From Bacteroidaceae bacterium (GTDB lineage: Bacteria > Bacteroidota > Bacteroidia > Bacteroidales > Bacteroidaceae), in assembly GCA_900769765.1 (NCBI GenBank), contig CAAGHW010000005.1:26907-90906 (forward strand): 64,000 nucleotides of DNA, in the 5' to 3' direction. Below the pieces are notes generated by a model that saw nothing but the letters and a program-made list of their open reading frames with translations, was not told the DNA's origin and did not search any database. Positions 28,046 to 37,946 of the stretch are shown in pieces (the stretch's first letter is position 1; each line of letters opens with the position of its first letter). The position numbers were made by a program, and so were the translations under genes.

Positions 28046-30181
28046 ATGAGAAAAGATTTCAACAATATAGATATTTTCGAGAGTGCAGCGGTTGTATCAT
28101 GCGCTTCGACAGCAATGCCCGACAACTCTTGGGAAACAGCCGAACACATTAAGGTCAAGCCAGTATATACGGCCGACGACCTTAAGGACATGGAACATCT
28201 GGAGTATGCGGCAGGTATCCCGCCATTCTTGCGTGGACCATATTCAATGATGTACACGTTCCGTCCTTGGACCATACGCCAATATGCAGGATTCTCTACA
28301 GCCGAGGAGAGCAACGCCTTCTACCGTCGCAACCTTGCATCGGGACAGAAAGGCCTTTCTGTGGCATTCGACCTTCCCACACACCGCGGATATAACCCCG
28401 ACAACGAACGCGTAGTGGGCGACGTGGGAAAAGCAGGTGTTTCCATCTGCTGTATGGAGAATATGGAACAGCTTTTCGACGGAATACCATTGAACAAGAT
28501 GTCTGTTTCAATGACCATGAACGGTGCGGTGTTGCCTGTTCTTGCATTCTATATAAACGCGGCACTTGAGCAGGGTGCGAAACTCGAGGAGATGGCAGGA
28601 ACAATACAGAACGACATCCTCAAGGAGTTCATGGTGCGTAACACATACATTTACCCACCTGCATTCTCAATGCGTATAATAGGCGACATTTTTGCCTATA
28701 CATCGCAGAAGATGCCGAAGTTCAATTCCATATCAATCAGCGGTTACCACATGCAGGAGGCAGGTGCATCGGCAGACATTGAGTTGGCATATACCCTTGC
28801 CGACGGCTTGGAGTATGTACGCACAGGTGTAAATGCAGGCATTGACATTGATGCTTTTGCTCCACGCCTGTCGTTCTTCTGGGGCATTGGCATGAACCCG
28901 TTTATGGAGATAGCAAAGATGCGTGCGGCACGTATGCTCTGGGCCAAGATTATAAAAAGCTTCAACCCGAAGAATCCAAAGTCGATGGCGTTGCGTACTC
29001 ACTGCCAGACATCGGGATGGTCACTCACCGAGCAAGACCCGTTCAACAACGTGGGACGCACCGTAATAGAGGCCATGTCGGCTGCGATGGGACATACACA
29101 GTCGTTGCATACCAACGCACTTGACGAGGCCATAGCATTGCCTACAGACTTTTCGGCACGTATTGCGCGCAACACACAGATATACTTGCAGGAAGAGACG
29201 AACATTTGCCGTGTAATAGACCCGTGGGGCGGTTCATACTATGTAGAGAGCCTTACACAGGAGCTTGCCGACAAGGCATGGAAACTCATTCAGGAGATTG
29301 AGGAACTTGGCGGCATGGCAAAGGCCATAGAGACCGGCATACCTAAGATGCGTATTGAAGAGGCTGCAGCACGTACACAGGCACGTATAGACAGTGGCAA
29401 GCAGATTATTGTAGGAACCAATGCTTACTGCCTTGCTGAGGAAGAGCCAATCGATATACTTGAGATTGACAACACCGCTGTACGAAAGGAGCAGCTCGAA
29501 GCCATCGAGCGCAACCGCACATCGCGCGACGAGGTTGCAGTAAAGGAGGCTCTTGACAAGATTACAGCATGTGCAGAGAGTGGCGAGGGCAACTTGCTCG
29601 AATGCGCTGTTGAGGCAGCTCACCTGCGTGCTACATTGGGAGAGATATCAGATGCCTGCGAAAAGGTTGCAGGACGTTATAAAGCAGTAATAAGAACAAT
29701 TTCAGGCGTGTATTCAGCAGAGAGCCGTAACGACGAGAACTTTGAGAAGGCTTGTCGATTGACCGAAGAGTTTGCAAAGAGAGAGGGACGCCGTCCCCGA
29801 GTTATGATTGCCAAGATGGGACAGGACGGTCACGACCGCGGTGCAAAGGTTGTAGCTACGGGATATGCCGACTGCGGTTTTGACGTTGATATGGGAATGT
29901 TGTTCCAGACACCTGCCGAGGTTGCTCGCCAGGCGGTGGAGAACGACGTGCATGCTGTGGGCGTATCATCGCTTGCGGCAGGACACAAGACACTCATCCC
30001 GCAACTCATCGAAGAACTCGAGAAACTCGGACGTGGTGACATCATGGTATTTGCAGGCGGTGTGATACCTGCACAGGACTATGAATTCCTGTACCGTGCA
30101 GGAGTGATTGGAATATTCGGCCCCGGAACAAGCGTGGCAAAGGCTGCTTGTGAGCTGATGAAGATATTCCTCGACAAGTAA
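28046..30181 (+). CDS. mutB: Methylmalonyl-CoA mutase, large catalytic subunit
   Basis: The 711-residue catalytic subunit binds adenosylcobalamin. Visible are [18 protein letters not shown] at the start of the barrel, [18 protein letters not shown], and the cobalamin motif [11 protein letters not shown], with the cobalt-coordinating histidine at residue 596. The last part ([16 protein letters not shown]) is the standard B12-binding fold. In anaerobic Bacteroidales it runs from succinyl-CoA towards propionate. A hairpin terminator follows it. Confidence 0.97.
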   Translation: MRKDFNNIDIFESAAVVSCASTAMPDNSWETAEHIKVKPVYTADDLKDMEHLEYAAGIPPFLRGPYSMMYTFRPWTIRQYAGFSTAEESNAFYRRNLASGQKGLSVAFDLPTHRGYNPDNERVVGDVGKAGVSICCMENMEQLFDGIPLNKMSVSMTMNGAVLPVLAFYINAALEQGAKLEEMAGTIQNDILKEFMVRNTYIYPPAFSMRIIGDIFAYTSQKMPKFNSISISGYHMQEAGASADIELAYTLADGLEYVRTGVNAGIDIDAFAPRLSFFWGIGMNPFMEIAKMRAARMLWAKIIKSFNPKNPKSMALRTHCQTSGWSLTEQDPFNNVGRTVIEAMSAAMGHTQSLHTNALDEAIALPTDFSARIARNTQIYLQEETNICRVIDPWGGSYYVESLTQELADKAWKLIQEIEELGGMAKAIETGIPKMRIEEAAARTQARIDSGKQIIVGTNAYCLAEEEPIDILEIDNTAVRKEQLEAIERNRTSRDEVAVKEALDKITACAESGEGNLLECAVEAAHLRATLGEISDACEKVAGRYKAVIRTISGVYSAESRNDENFEKACRLTEEFAKREGRRPRVMIAKMGQDGHDRGAKVVATGYADCGFDVDMGMLFQTPAEVARQAVENDVHAVGVSSLAAGHKTLIPQLIEELEKLGRGDIMVFAGGVIPAQDYEFLYRAGVIGIFGPGTSVAKAACELMKIFLDK

Positions 30182-30197
30182 ATATTAAACGAAAAAG

Positions 30198-30237
30198 GCA
30201 GAGTCCTTAAAGGTTTGAACACCCTTAAGGACTTTGC
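30198..30237 (+). terminator. Hairpin terminator after mutB
   Basis: Arms 30198-30213 and 30222-30237 pair over 16 positions with one G-T wobble and one mismatch and an 8-base loop. It lies between mutB and topB; T-run is poor. Confidence 0.6.
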
Positions 30238-30260
30238 TACGCAATATATCGAAGAGAAGA

Positions 30261-32141
30261 ATGATTGTTTGTATAGCAGAGAAACCGAGTGTAGCAAAGG
30301 AGATTGCCGATATTTTAGGGGCAAGAAGCCGACACGATGGATACTACGAAGGAAACGGATACCAGGTTACCTGGACATTCGGTCATCTTTGTACTCTTAA
30401 AGAGCCACACGACTATACCCCCATGTGGCAACGGTGGAGTCTGAGCAGCTTGCCGATGATACCGCCACGGTTCGGTATAAAACTCATTAACGACAAGGGC
30501 ATTGAGAAGCAGTTCGCCATAATAGAACGTATTATGCAGAGTGCCGATATGATTGTGAACTGCGGTGATGCCGGCCAGGAGGGAGAACTTATCCAGCGTT
30601 GGGTGATGCAAAAGGCGCAGGCAAAGTGCCCTGTAAAGCGTCTATGGGTATCGTCACTTACCGAAGAGGCTATACGCGAAGGATTTGCTACACTAAAGGA
30701 CCAGAGTGAATATCAGGCATTGTATGAGGCCGGATTGAGCCGTGCCATAGGCGACTGGTTGCTTGGCATGAATGCGACACGCCTGTACACCATAAAATAC
30801 GGCAAGAACAGACAAGTGCTCTCCATAGGACGTGTACAAACCCCTACCCTTGCGCTGATAGTAAAACGTCAACAGGAGATAGAGAATTTCGTTCCACAGC
30901 AATATTGGGTTCTTAAGACAACCTATCGCGACACCGTATTCAACGTAATACAGAAAAGAAGCGAAGATGAACTGATGGCGGACATTGAGAAACAGAAAGA
31001 AAAAGCCGAGAAAAAAGGCATAGCCTTTGATATGTCCGAAGCGTGGAAAAAAGCCGAAGAAAGCAACATCGGTATTGCCCCCATTGCCAACAACGATGAA
31101 GGTCTGGCAATCCTAAACAGAATAAAAGATTTGCCATTCACCGTAACATCAGTTGACAAGAAGAACGGCAAGGAACTGCATCCGTCGCTCTACGATTTGG
31201 GTTCACTGCAGAGCGAATGCGACAAGAAATATGGGTTGTCTATCGATGTAACACTGCAGACAGTACAATCGCTATACGAAAAGAAGGTAACCACATATCC
31301 ACGTGTAGACACGACCTTCCTGAGCGACGACATATACCCCAAATGTGCAAATATCCTTAAAGGATTGCGCGATTATCAAGCACTTACAATGCCATTGCTC
31401 GATAAACCGCTTATAAAATCGAAGAAAGCCTTCGACAACAAGAAGGTTACCGACCACCATGCCATAATCCCTACAGGAGTATACCCACAGGGACTTACCG
31501 ACATTGAAAAAAAGGTATACAACCTTATTGTCCTACGCTTTATTGCAGCATTCTATCCCGAATGCAAATATTGCACCACAACCGTACAGGGAGAGAGTGG
31601 CGGTATTCTGTTCAAAACCTCGGAAAAAGCAATCACAGACCCTGGTTGGAAAGTTGTTTTTGCAGGAGAACCATTCGAAGAGAACGAAGCGAAATCCATG
31701 CCCGCATTCAGCGTCGGAGAAAGCGGACCACACCTCCCCGAACTGATGGAAAAATGGACACAACCACCCAAGCCATATACCGAGGGAACATTGGTACGAG
31801 CAATGGAAACCGCCGGTAAATTCGTTGACGACGAAGAACTGCGCGATGCCATGAAAGAGAACGGAATAGGACGTCCGGCAACCCGTTCCGAAATCCTTAA
31901 GACACTCTACAAACGCAACTACGTTGTAAAAGAGAAAAAGAACATTGTAGCAACAGAAACAGGCATAGAACTTATAGGCCTGATAAGGAACGAACTGCTA
32001 AAAAGTGCCGAACTAACAGGCCGTTGGGAGAAGAAACTTCGCGACATCGAGAAACGGCAGTACGAAGCAAAGACCTTCATCGAAGAGCTGAAAGAGATGT
32101 TGAACGAAGTGGTGAATGACGTTCTACGCGATAACAGATAA
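30261..32141 (+). CDS. topB: DNA topoisomerase III (type IA) with altered TOPRIM motif
   Basis: TopB is a type IA topoisomerase that decatenates replication and recombination intermediates. The 626-residue protein starts MIVCIAEKPSVAKEI, with the TOPRIM Glu7. The active-site tyrosine is Tyr346 in VTTYPRVDTTFLSDD. The C-terminal domain has ENGIGRPATRSEILKTLY. The TOPRIM acidic motif reads NCGDAGQEGELI: Asp103 is present but the second Asp of the usual DxD is Gly105. An ATG at 30234 frame extension was rejected because the family starts at MIVCIAEKPS. Length is a little short of E. coli TopB and there is no zinc-finger tail. Confidence 0.95.
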   Translation: MIVCIAEKPSVAKEIADILGARSRHDGYYEGNGYQVTWTFGHLCTLKEPHDYTPMWQRWSLSSLPMIPPRFGIKLINDKGIEKQFAIIERIMQSADMIVNCGDAGQEGELIQRWVMQKAQAKCPVKRLWVSSLTEEAIREGFATLKDQSEYQALYEAGLSRAIGDWLLGMNATRLYTIKYGKNRQVLSIGRVQTPTLALIVKRQQEIENFVPQQYWVLKTTYRDTVFNVIQKRSEDELMADIEKQKEKAEKKGIAFDMSEAWKKAEESNIGIAPIANNDEGLAILNRIKDLPFTVTSVDKKNGKELHPSLYDLGSLQSECDKKYGLSIDVTLQTVQSLYEKKVTTYPRVDTTFLSDDIYPKCANILKGLRDYQALTMPLLDKPLIKSKKAFDNKKVTDHHAIIPTGVYPQGLTDIEKKVYNLIVLRFIAAFYPECKYCTTTVQGESGGILFKTSEKAITDPGWKVVFAGEPFEENEAKSMPAFSVGESGPHLPELMEKWTQPPKPYTEGTLVRAMETAGKFVDDEELRDAMKENGIGRPATRSEILKTLYKRNYVVKEKKNIVATETGIELIGLIRNELLKSAELTGRWEKKLRDIEKRQYEAKTFIEELKEMLNEVVNDVLRDNR

Positions 32142-32156
32142 GCAATATAAAAAAGA

Positions 32157-32187
32157 GCGAAAGCCGTCGATTATCGACGGCTTTCGC
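32157..32187. terminator. Bidirectional hairpin terminator between topB and ispG
   Basis: Arms 32157-32170 and 32174-32187 pair perfectly over 14 bases with a three-base loop, flanked by A-run and T-run. The 3' arm also encodes the last residues of IspG, whose stop codon forms the loop. Confidence 0.85.
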
Positions 32188-33907
32188 TTTCTATCAGTTG
32201 CAAAAGCTTTTCAATAGCTTCCTCTTCGGGGATATTCTTCTCGACGCACTCTTTTTTGCGATAGAGCGACACTTTGCCTCGCGCAGCACCTACATATCCG
32301 TAGTCGGCATCGGCCATTTCGCCCGGGCCATTCACAATGCAACCCATAACACCAATCTTAAGGCCTTTAAGATGTGCTGTAGCGGCCTTGATGCGTGCAA
32401 GCGTACCTTGCAGATCGTACATAGTGCGACCGCAACCCGGACATGCGATATATTCTGTTTTGCTTATACGCGCACGGGTAGCCTGCAGAATGCCGAATGC
32501 AATAGAATTGATTTCTGTTGCTGTACCAACACTATTTTCCAACCACAAGCCATCGACAAGACCGTCGATAAGCAATACGCCCAAATCGACAGCAGCCTTA
32601 AGACGCAAAGTCTCGACAGACTCTTCGTTATATATGCGGCGTATAACCACAGGTGCTGTAACACCGTTGTTGACAAGAGTATGCACAATGGCTCTTAATT
32701 CGCCGACAGGGTTGGCATGATGCGATGAAGCCACAAGCACGATATCCTTTAAAGTCTTTATCTTCTCGATGTTCCCTGCAGTCAAGTCATCAAGGGTGAT
32801 TTCAACAAATGCACCATCAGTAGCGGTATTGACTTTTTTCAAATCGATGTCAGAAGCAAGGAAATCAGCCCTTACATCAGCATCGTCTGTTAAACCGCCC
32901 ACAACAACAGGAACATTATCACCACCGACAACGCCCACAGATACGGTTGTACGACGCACAGGCTCCTCATAGTTAAAACCTTCATAAGCCTGGGCACTTA
33001 TAACAGAGTGACCTGCACGGACAGCAATATAGTCAACAAGTTCCTTTGCGACAGGTATCTCGTTCTCGGGAGCTTCGGCAAGCGATACACGCAAGGTGTC
33101 ACCTATACCATCGGCGAGCAAAGCACCGATACCTACAGCACTCTTTATGCGTCCGTCCTCGGCATCACCGGCTTCGGTAACACCAAGATGCAGAGGATAA
33201 GCTATACCCTCTTCTGCCATAACCCGCACAAGACGGCGCACAGTGGTAACCATCATTGACGTGTTGCTGGTCTTTATAGAGACAACCACATCCTTGAAAT
33301 CCTCGTCGCGGCATATACGCAGGAACTCCATGCACGACTCCACCACACCCGAAGGGGTATCACCATAACGGCTCATGATGCGGTCGCTAAGCGAGCCATG
33401 GTTTACACCCACACGCACAGCCTTACCCTCGGCCTTGCATAGGTTCAGGAATGCCACAAAACGCTCGCGAAGGCGTTTCAGTTCTTCGGCATATTCGGCA
33501 TCGGTATAATCGATATGTTTGAATGTACGCGCAGTATCCACGTAGTTGCCCGGGTTTACTCGCACCTTGTCGGCATAACGGGTTGCTGTATCGGCAACAG
33601 AGGCATTGAAATGGACATCGGCAACAAGAGGTACCTTATAGCCGCGTGCAACAAGTTGCTCTTTTATATTGCCGAGATTGATGGCTTCGCGGTTACCCTG
33701 TGTTGTCAAGCGGACAAGCTCACCGCCCTTGTCGACGATGCGTATCACCTGCTCCACACTGCCATCGGTATCCATCGTGCCCGTATTGGTCATGGACTGC
33801 ACCTTTATGGTGTATCCGTTACCTATCTTTACACCGCCTACATTCACTTCGACAGTAGCACGGCGAGTATAATTGAAAAGATTTATATCAGTTTGTCTTG
33901 TACTCAT
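32171..33907 (-). CDS. ispG: 4-hydroxy-3-methylbut-2-enyl-diphosphate synthase IspG, large type
   Basis: IspG (GcpE) carries a 4Fe-4S cluster and performs the penultimate step of the MEP isoprenoid pathway. The 578-residue length, far above the 360-400 of proteobacterial forms, reflects the inserted domain of the large type found in Bacteroidota, Chlamydiae and plants. The TIM barrel opens with VEVNVGGVKIGNGYTIKVQS; the iron-sulfur domain has ACPGCGRTMYDLQ and GVMGCIVNGPGEMADADYGY with three cysteines and the catalytic glutamate. Its start overlaps the purE end by 20 bases. dxs, the first enzyme of the same pathway, lies 12 kb away in this window. Confidence 0.97.
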   Translation of the reverse strand: MSTRQTDINLFNYTRRATVEVNVGGVKIGNGYTIKVQSMTNTGTMDTDGSVEQVIRIVDKGGELVRLTTQGNREAINLGNIKEQLVARGYKVPLVADVHFNASVADTATRYADKVRVNPGNYVDTARTFKHIDYTDAEYAEELKRLRERFVAFLNLCKAEGKAVRVGVNHGSLSDRIMSRYGDTPSGVVESCMEFLRICRDEDFKDVVVSIKTSNTSMMVTTVRRLVRVMAEEGIAYPLHLGVTEAGDAEDGRIKSAVGIGALLADGIGDTLRVSLAEAPENEIPVAKELVDYIAVRAGHSVISAQAYEGFNYEEPVRRTTVSVGVVGGDNVPVVVGGLTDDADVRADFLASDIDLKKVNTATDGAFVEITLDDLTAGNIEKIKTLKDIVLVASSHHANPVGELRAIVHTLVNNGVTAPVVIRRIYNEESVETLRLKAAVDLGVLLIDGLVDGLWLENSVGTATEINSIAFGILQATRARISKTEYIACPGCGRTMYDLQGTLARIKAATAHLKGLKIGVMGCIVNGPGEMADADYGYVGAARGKVSLYRKKECVEKNIPEEEAIEKLLQLIESESRR

Positions 33908-34394
33908 ATTTCAACTCCTTCAAATCCTCGTTGGCCTTTTCGATTTTCTTCTTGAGATTCTCTTTATATTCAGCCAAACGTGCAGCAAGAGCCTCATCGG
34001 CAAGCGACAACATTTCAACAGCCAATATAGCGGCATTCAACGAAGCATTGACACCAACTGTTGCCACAGGAATACCCGGAGGCATCTGGACTATAGCGAG
34101 CAGAGCATCCATACCGTCGAGTGTGCTGTTGATGGGCACACCTATTACAGGCAGTGTGGTACTTGCAGCGATGACACCAGGCAAGTGGGCTGCCATACCG
34201 GCTGCAGCGATGATTATTTTAACTCCGCGCTCCTTGGCACCCTTTGAAAAGGCCTCAACAGCCTCGGGTGTACGGTGTGCCGAAAGAGCGTTTACCTCGA
34301 AAGGAACCTGCATTTCGTTAAGGAAATCCGTTGCTTTTTTCATTACAGGAAGGTCGGATGTGCTTCCCATTATAACACTTACAATTGCTTTCAT
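33888..34394 (-). CDS. purE: 5-(carboxyamino)imidazole ribonucleotide mutase PurE
   Basis: PurE (class I) moves the carboxyl group of N5-CAIR in purine synthesis. The 168-residue protein has VIMGSTSDLPVMKKA, ALSAHRTPEAVEAF and AAAGMAAHLPGVIAASTTLP, the standard binding loops. It lies 26 bases after fbp and overlaps ispG, so it is part of a fbp-purE-ispG transcript. A lysine-rich coiled tail extends the usual end. Confidence 0.96.
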   Translation of the reverse strand: MKAIVSVIMGSTSDLPVMKKATDFLNEMQVPFEVNALSAHRTPEAVEAFSKGAKERGVKIIIAAAGMAAHLPGVIAASTTLPVIGVPINSTLDGMDALLAIVQMPPGIPVATVGVNASLNAAILAVEMLSLADEALAARLAEYKENLKKKIEKANEDLKELKYEYKTN

Positions 34395-34420
34395 ATATCT
34401 TGAATTTATTACTCTTATAC

Positions 34421-36415
34421 TTAATTAGGTCTCTCTTTTATTACACCTTTGCGGTATGCATACAACAGACGCTCAAGGTCGGCAATCTTTACCATTATTC
34501 CGCGACCGATATCGGTATCACGCACCTTTTCGCGTTCACCTACCATCTCGACAATGTTGATTGTACCATCAATATCTGTTCCGTTGAGGATAGCCTCTTC
34601 GGTTGAAGTAAACGGTGTGAGCTGCACAAGTTCAAAGCCACGGCTATGATAAACGAGAGTATAACCTGCAATGCCTGTACGATTGTGGTATATCTTTGAG
34701 AAACCGCCGTCGATGACCATCAGACGGCCGTCGGCCTTGATTGGTGTCTCGCCCTTGCCTACACGCACCGGAACGTGTCCGTTGATTATATGGCGGTGAT
34801 TGCCCTTTACACCGAATTCATCCAATATCTTGTCGCAGACATCTGCATTATCGCGCAGTATATAGTACCAACCCTTAGGCTCTTTCTGCACATCCTTGTC
34901 ATCGAGAAGATAACGCTCGAACGTAGCCATCTTTGCCTTTCCGAAGAGCGGCGATTCCGGACCACACCACAAGTACCAGAAGAAATCGGCATACTTGTTG
35001 CGTACCTCTGCATCGACATCATTATCGAAAGCAGTACGCGCCATGCGCTCTACCTTTTTCAACAAATCCTTACCTTTCACAGGAACGCCATCGAACACGA
35101 CCTCACGCATAGAGCCGTCCTCATTGATGGGAACTGCCGCATGGAACATAAGGTTCGAGTTGTATATCATATACATACCGCCACGCATTAGCAGACAGTT
35201 CACATGAGCCTGAAGACGTTCGCTTCGCATGAACGAATGACGCAGACGGTCCACCACATCCTGTTCCTCTGGGGTGAGGGCGTATGGATTTGCTGGGTCA
35301 AGTGTAGGCCACAGTTTGTCTTTCATCTCATATTCTTTGCCGTCGATAACAATGACACCCTTTTCCTTGTTTATGCCCTCCATAAGACAACGGTCCATCA
35401 TGTTCCATTCAGGATGCTGCATTGCAATCTGTCCCGACAGCTTGAACTCAATTACCGATATGGCCTTATGCATCTGTGCAATAAGACGCACATCCTTTTC
35501 GGTGAAGTTGGTACGCTCCTCATCCACACGCGGCTGATATATCTCACAGGGGTCATCGGCATACTGTTCCATGGCAAACGTAGCCAAAGGAACCATATTT
35601 ATGGCATAGCCGTCTTCGAGCGTCGTAGTATTGGCATCGCGCAACGACAAACGCAACACGCTTGCGATACAACACGTATTACCTGCCGCAGCACCCATCC
35701 ACAACACATCGTGGTTACCCCATGTTATATCAAGGTGGTGGTATTCGCAAAGGGCATCCATGATATGATGCGCTCCCGGACCACGGTCGAAGATGTCGCC
35801 AAGTATATGCAGACGGTCGATTACAAGACGCTGTATAAGATAGCACAATGCGGTGATGAAGTGGTCGGCACGGCCTGTACCTATGATTGTATCGATGATG
35901 ACATTGAAATAGGCAAGTTTGTTCTGATAGTCATTTGCCTCGTGCATAAGCTCCTCGATGATATAAGCATACTCTTCGGGAAGGCTCTTGCGCACCTTTG
36001 AACGGGTATATTTTGACGACACGTCACGACACACTACGATAAGACGATTCAACGAACGCTTATAATACTCTTCAATATCAATCTCTGTCTGACGCAGCAG
36101 TTTAAGTTTCTCCTCGGGATAGTATATGAGAGTACACAGGTCTTTCTTCTCTTCTTCGGTTATTGTATTGCCGAACAGGTCATTGACCTTGCGTTTGATA
36201 TTACCCGAAGCATTACGCAGAATATGCTGGAAAGCCTCGTGTTCACCATGTATATCGGCAAGAAAATGTTCTGTAGGTTTAGGCAGATGAAGAATCGCCT
36301 CAAGATTTATTATTTCGGTTGTCACACTTGACACTGTAGGGAAGTCGCGTGCAAGCAGACGCAAATATCTGATATCTTCCTTTACCTCTTCGATTGTTAC
36401 ATTCGATTTTGACAT
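34421..36415 (-). CDS. fbp: Fructose-1,6-bisphosphatase, class III
   Basis: Class III FBPase hydrolyses fructose-1,6-bisphosphate in gluconeogenesis. The 664-residue protein belongs to the calcineurin-type phosphatase fold: the metal-ligand motifs ADIHGEHEAF, LGDIFDRGPGAHHIMD and WGNHDVLWMGAAAG are visible near residues 50 and 200-240, with NGHVPVRVGKGE later. The length agrees with the Firmicute/Bacteroidota class III type and differs from class I. A -7 box TACCTTTG (36444-36437) lies about 20 bases upstream. It is followed by purE and ispG in the same direction. Confidence 0.96.
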   Translation of the reverse strand: MSKSNVTIEEVKEDIRYLRLLARDFPTVSSVTTEIINLEAILHLPKPTEHFLADIHGEHEAFQHILRNASGNIKRKVNDLFGNTITEEEKKDLCTLIYYPEEKLKLLRQTEIDIEEYYKRSLNRLIVVCRDVSSKYTRSKVRKSLPEEYAYIIEELMHEANDYQNKLAYFNVIIDTIIGTGRADHFITALCYLIQRLVIDRLHILGDIFDRGPGAHHIMDALCEYHHLDITWGNHDVLWMGAAAGNTCCIASVLRLSLRDANTTTLEDGYAINMVPLATFAMEQYADDPCEIYQPRVDEERTNFTEKDVRLIAQMHKAISVIEFKLSGQIAMQHPEWNMMDRCLMEGINKEKGVIVIDGKEYEMKDKLWPTLDPANPYALTPEEQDVVDRLRHSFMRSERLQAHVNCLLMRGGMYMIYNSNLMFHAAVPINEDGSMREVVFDGVPVKGKDLLKKVERMARTAFDNDVDAEVRNKYADFFWYLWCGPESPLFGKAKMATFERYLLDDKDVQKEPKGWYYILRDNADVCDKILDEFGVKGNHRHIINGHVPVRVGKGETPIKADGRLMVIDGGFSKIYHNRTGIAGYTLVYHSRGFELVQLTPFTSTEEAILNGTDIDGTINIVEMVGEREKVRDTDIGRGIMVKIADLERLLYAYRKGVIKERPN

Positions 36416-36436
36416 AACGTTCTTTATTTATTAGAC

Positions 36437-36444
36437 CAAAGGTA
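36437..36444 (-). promoter_or_regulatory. -7 box of the fbp-purE-ispG operon
   Basis: TACCTTTG on the minus strand matches TAnnTTTG, 22 bases before the fbp ATG. No -33 box at normal spacing was found. Confidence 0.55.
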
Positions 36445-36509
36445 CTATCGCAAATTTACGGTTATTTTATTAATCCACAAAGATTGCATACTTAATTTAA
36501 AGCAACTTT

Positions 36510-37934
36510 TCATTCTTTCCTTAACCTTGCAACAGGGATATGCAGCTGCTCACGATACTTTGCCACCGTACGCCTTGCAACACAATAGCCGCGCTCTGTA
36601 AGTTTTTCCTGCAACACCTGGTCGGTCAATGGTGCATTCTTGTCTTCACTCTCAATGAGTTCCCTTATGACAGCAAAGAGTTCATAAACCGACTGTTCCG
36701 TTCCGTCGCTCTTTGTAACGCCATCGCTGAAGAAATATTTCAACGAAGAGACACTCCATGGCGTCTGCACATACTTGCTGTTGCTCACACGCGATATTGT
36801 AGAGATATCAAAGCCTGTCATCTTTGCTATATCCTCAAGAATCATAGGCTTGAGATAAGCCTCATCACCACCATTCAGGAAATACTCTTTCTGTTTTGCA
36901 ACTATGGCACGCATCGTGGCAAGCATGGTGTTCTCGCGTTGCTGTACAGCACTTATGAAACCCTTTGCCGCATCAATTTTCTGTTTCAGGAATGTTACTG
37001 CAGCCTTCTGCTCCTGATTGCCGCCTGCAAGCTGTTCATCAAGCATCTGCATATACTCTTCACTCACCCGTAACTCGGGCACATGAACATTGTTCAACGA
37101 CACATACACATTGTCATCGACGATATCAAGTATGAAATCGGGTATTATCTGCTGACGGCTGAAGCCGACATTCTCGCTCAACGACGCACCCGGGCGAGGG
37201 TTAAGACGGACAATATCGGCAATGGCGGCACGGCACTCCTCTTTTTCGACACCCAACTTGTCATCAAGCTGCTCCCAGCGTTTTGCGGCAAAATCGTCGT
37301 AGAACTCCCCGACAATACGTTTTTGCAATGTAACATCTTTGTTGCATCCTACACGTTCAAGTTGCAGCATCAACGACTCCTGAAGATTCCGGGCCGCTAT
37401 GCCTGCCGGTTCAAAGCCCTGGATGCGTTCAAGGACAGAAAGAATCTGTTCCTTGTCGGTCATCACACTGGCATAGATGAGCAATTCATCCTCTATCTCG
37501 GCGATGTCCTTAGTCAAGAAACCGTCCTCATCGAGCGAGCCTATTATATATTCCCCGATGCTCTTTTCCTGTGGAGTAAGCTGCAGTTCGCCAAGCTGTT
37601 CAAGCAACGTGTCGCCGAACGACACGGAGTCCCCTATAGTGTAATCGCTACGGCTGTAACCGCTGAATACAGGAATATCGCCGTTTCCGCTATAGTCGTC
37701 ATCATTGTCCTGTGAAATATCCGATATAGGATTGTCGGCACCGTCATGTTCTGGAATACCGTCATTCTCTACAACCTCCAAAGCCGGATTGTCCATGACC
37801 TCACTACGCACCTTGTCCTCAATCTCCATTGTAGTGAGTTCGAGGAGCTGGACCGTAAGCAGCTGCTGTGGCGACAGCGTCTGCGTCAAGGTCTGTTCGT
37901 GTTTCTGCGTTTGTGTAAAGGTATTTCCTGCCAT
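36510..37934 (-). CDS. rpoN: RNA polymerase sigma-54 factor RpoN
   Basis: Sigma-54 directs RNA polymerase to -24/-12 promoters and needs activator ATPases. The 474-residue protein has the glutamine/leucine-rich activator region (TLSPQQLLTVQLLELTTMEI), the acidic region II, the core-binding part, and the C-terminal RpoN box ARRTVAKYREQLHIPVARLR. The HTH VSNSKYVQTPWSVSSLKYFF precedes it. It lies 12 bases after the nucleoside kinase gene. There is no sigma-54 activator in the window. Confidence 0.97.
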   Translation of the reverse strand: MAGNTFTQTQKHEQTLTQTLSPQQLLTVQLLELTTMEIEDKVRSEVMDNPALEVVENDGIPEHDGADNPISDISQDNDDDYSGNGDIPVFSGYSRSDYTIGDSVSFGDTLLEQLGELQLTPQEKSIGEYIIGSLDEDGFLTKDIAEIEDELLIYASVMTDKEQILSVLERIQGFEPAGIAARNLQESLMLQLERVGCNKDVTLQKRIVGEFYDDFAAKRWEQLDDKLGVEKEECRAAIADIVRLNPRPGASLSENVGFSRQQIIPDFILDIVDDNVYVSLNNVHVPELRVSEEYMQMLDEQLAGGNQEQKAAVTFLKQKIDAAKGFISAVQQRENTMLATMRAIVAKQKEYFLNGGDEAYLKPMILEDIAKMTGFDISTISRVSNSKYVQTPWSVSSLKYFFSDGVTKSDGTEQSVYELFAVIRELIESEDKNAPLTDQVLQEKLTERGYCVARRTVAKYREQLHIPVARLRKE

Positions 37935-37946
37935 GTAAAGTACAAA

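Noticed and set aside
32171..33907. Overlong IspG as a gene fusion
   Set aside because: The large type with an inserted domain is a known form in this phylum.
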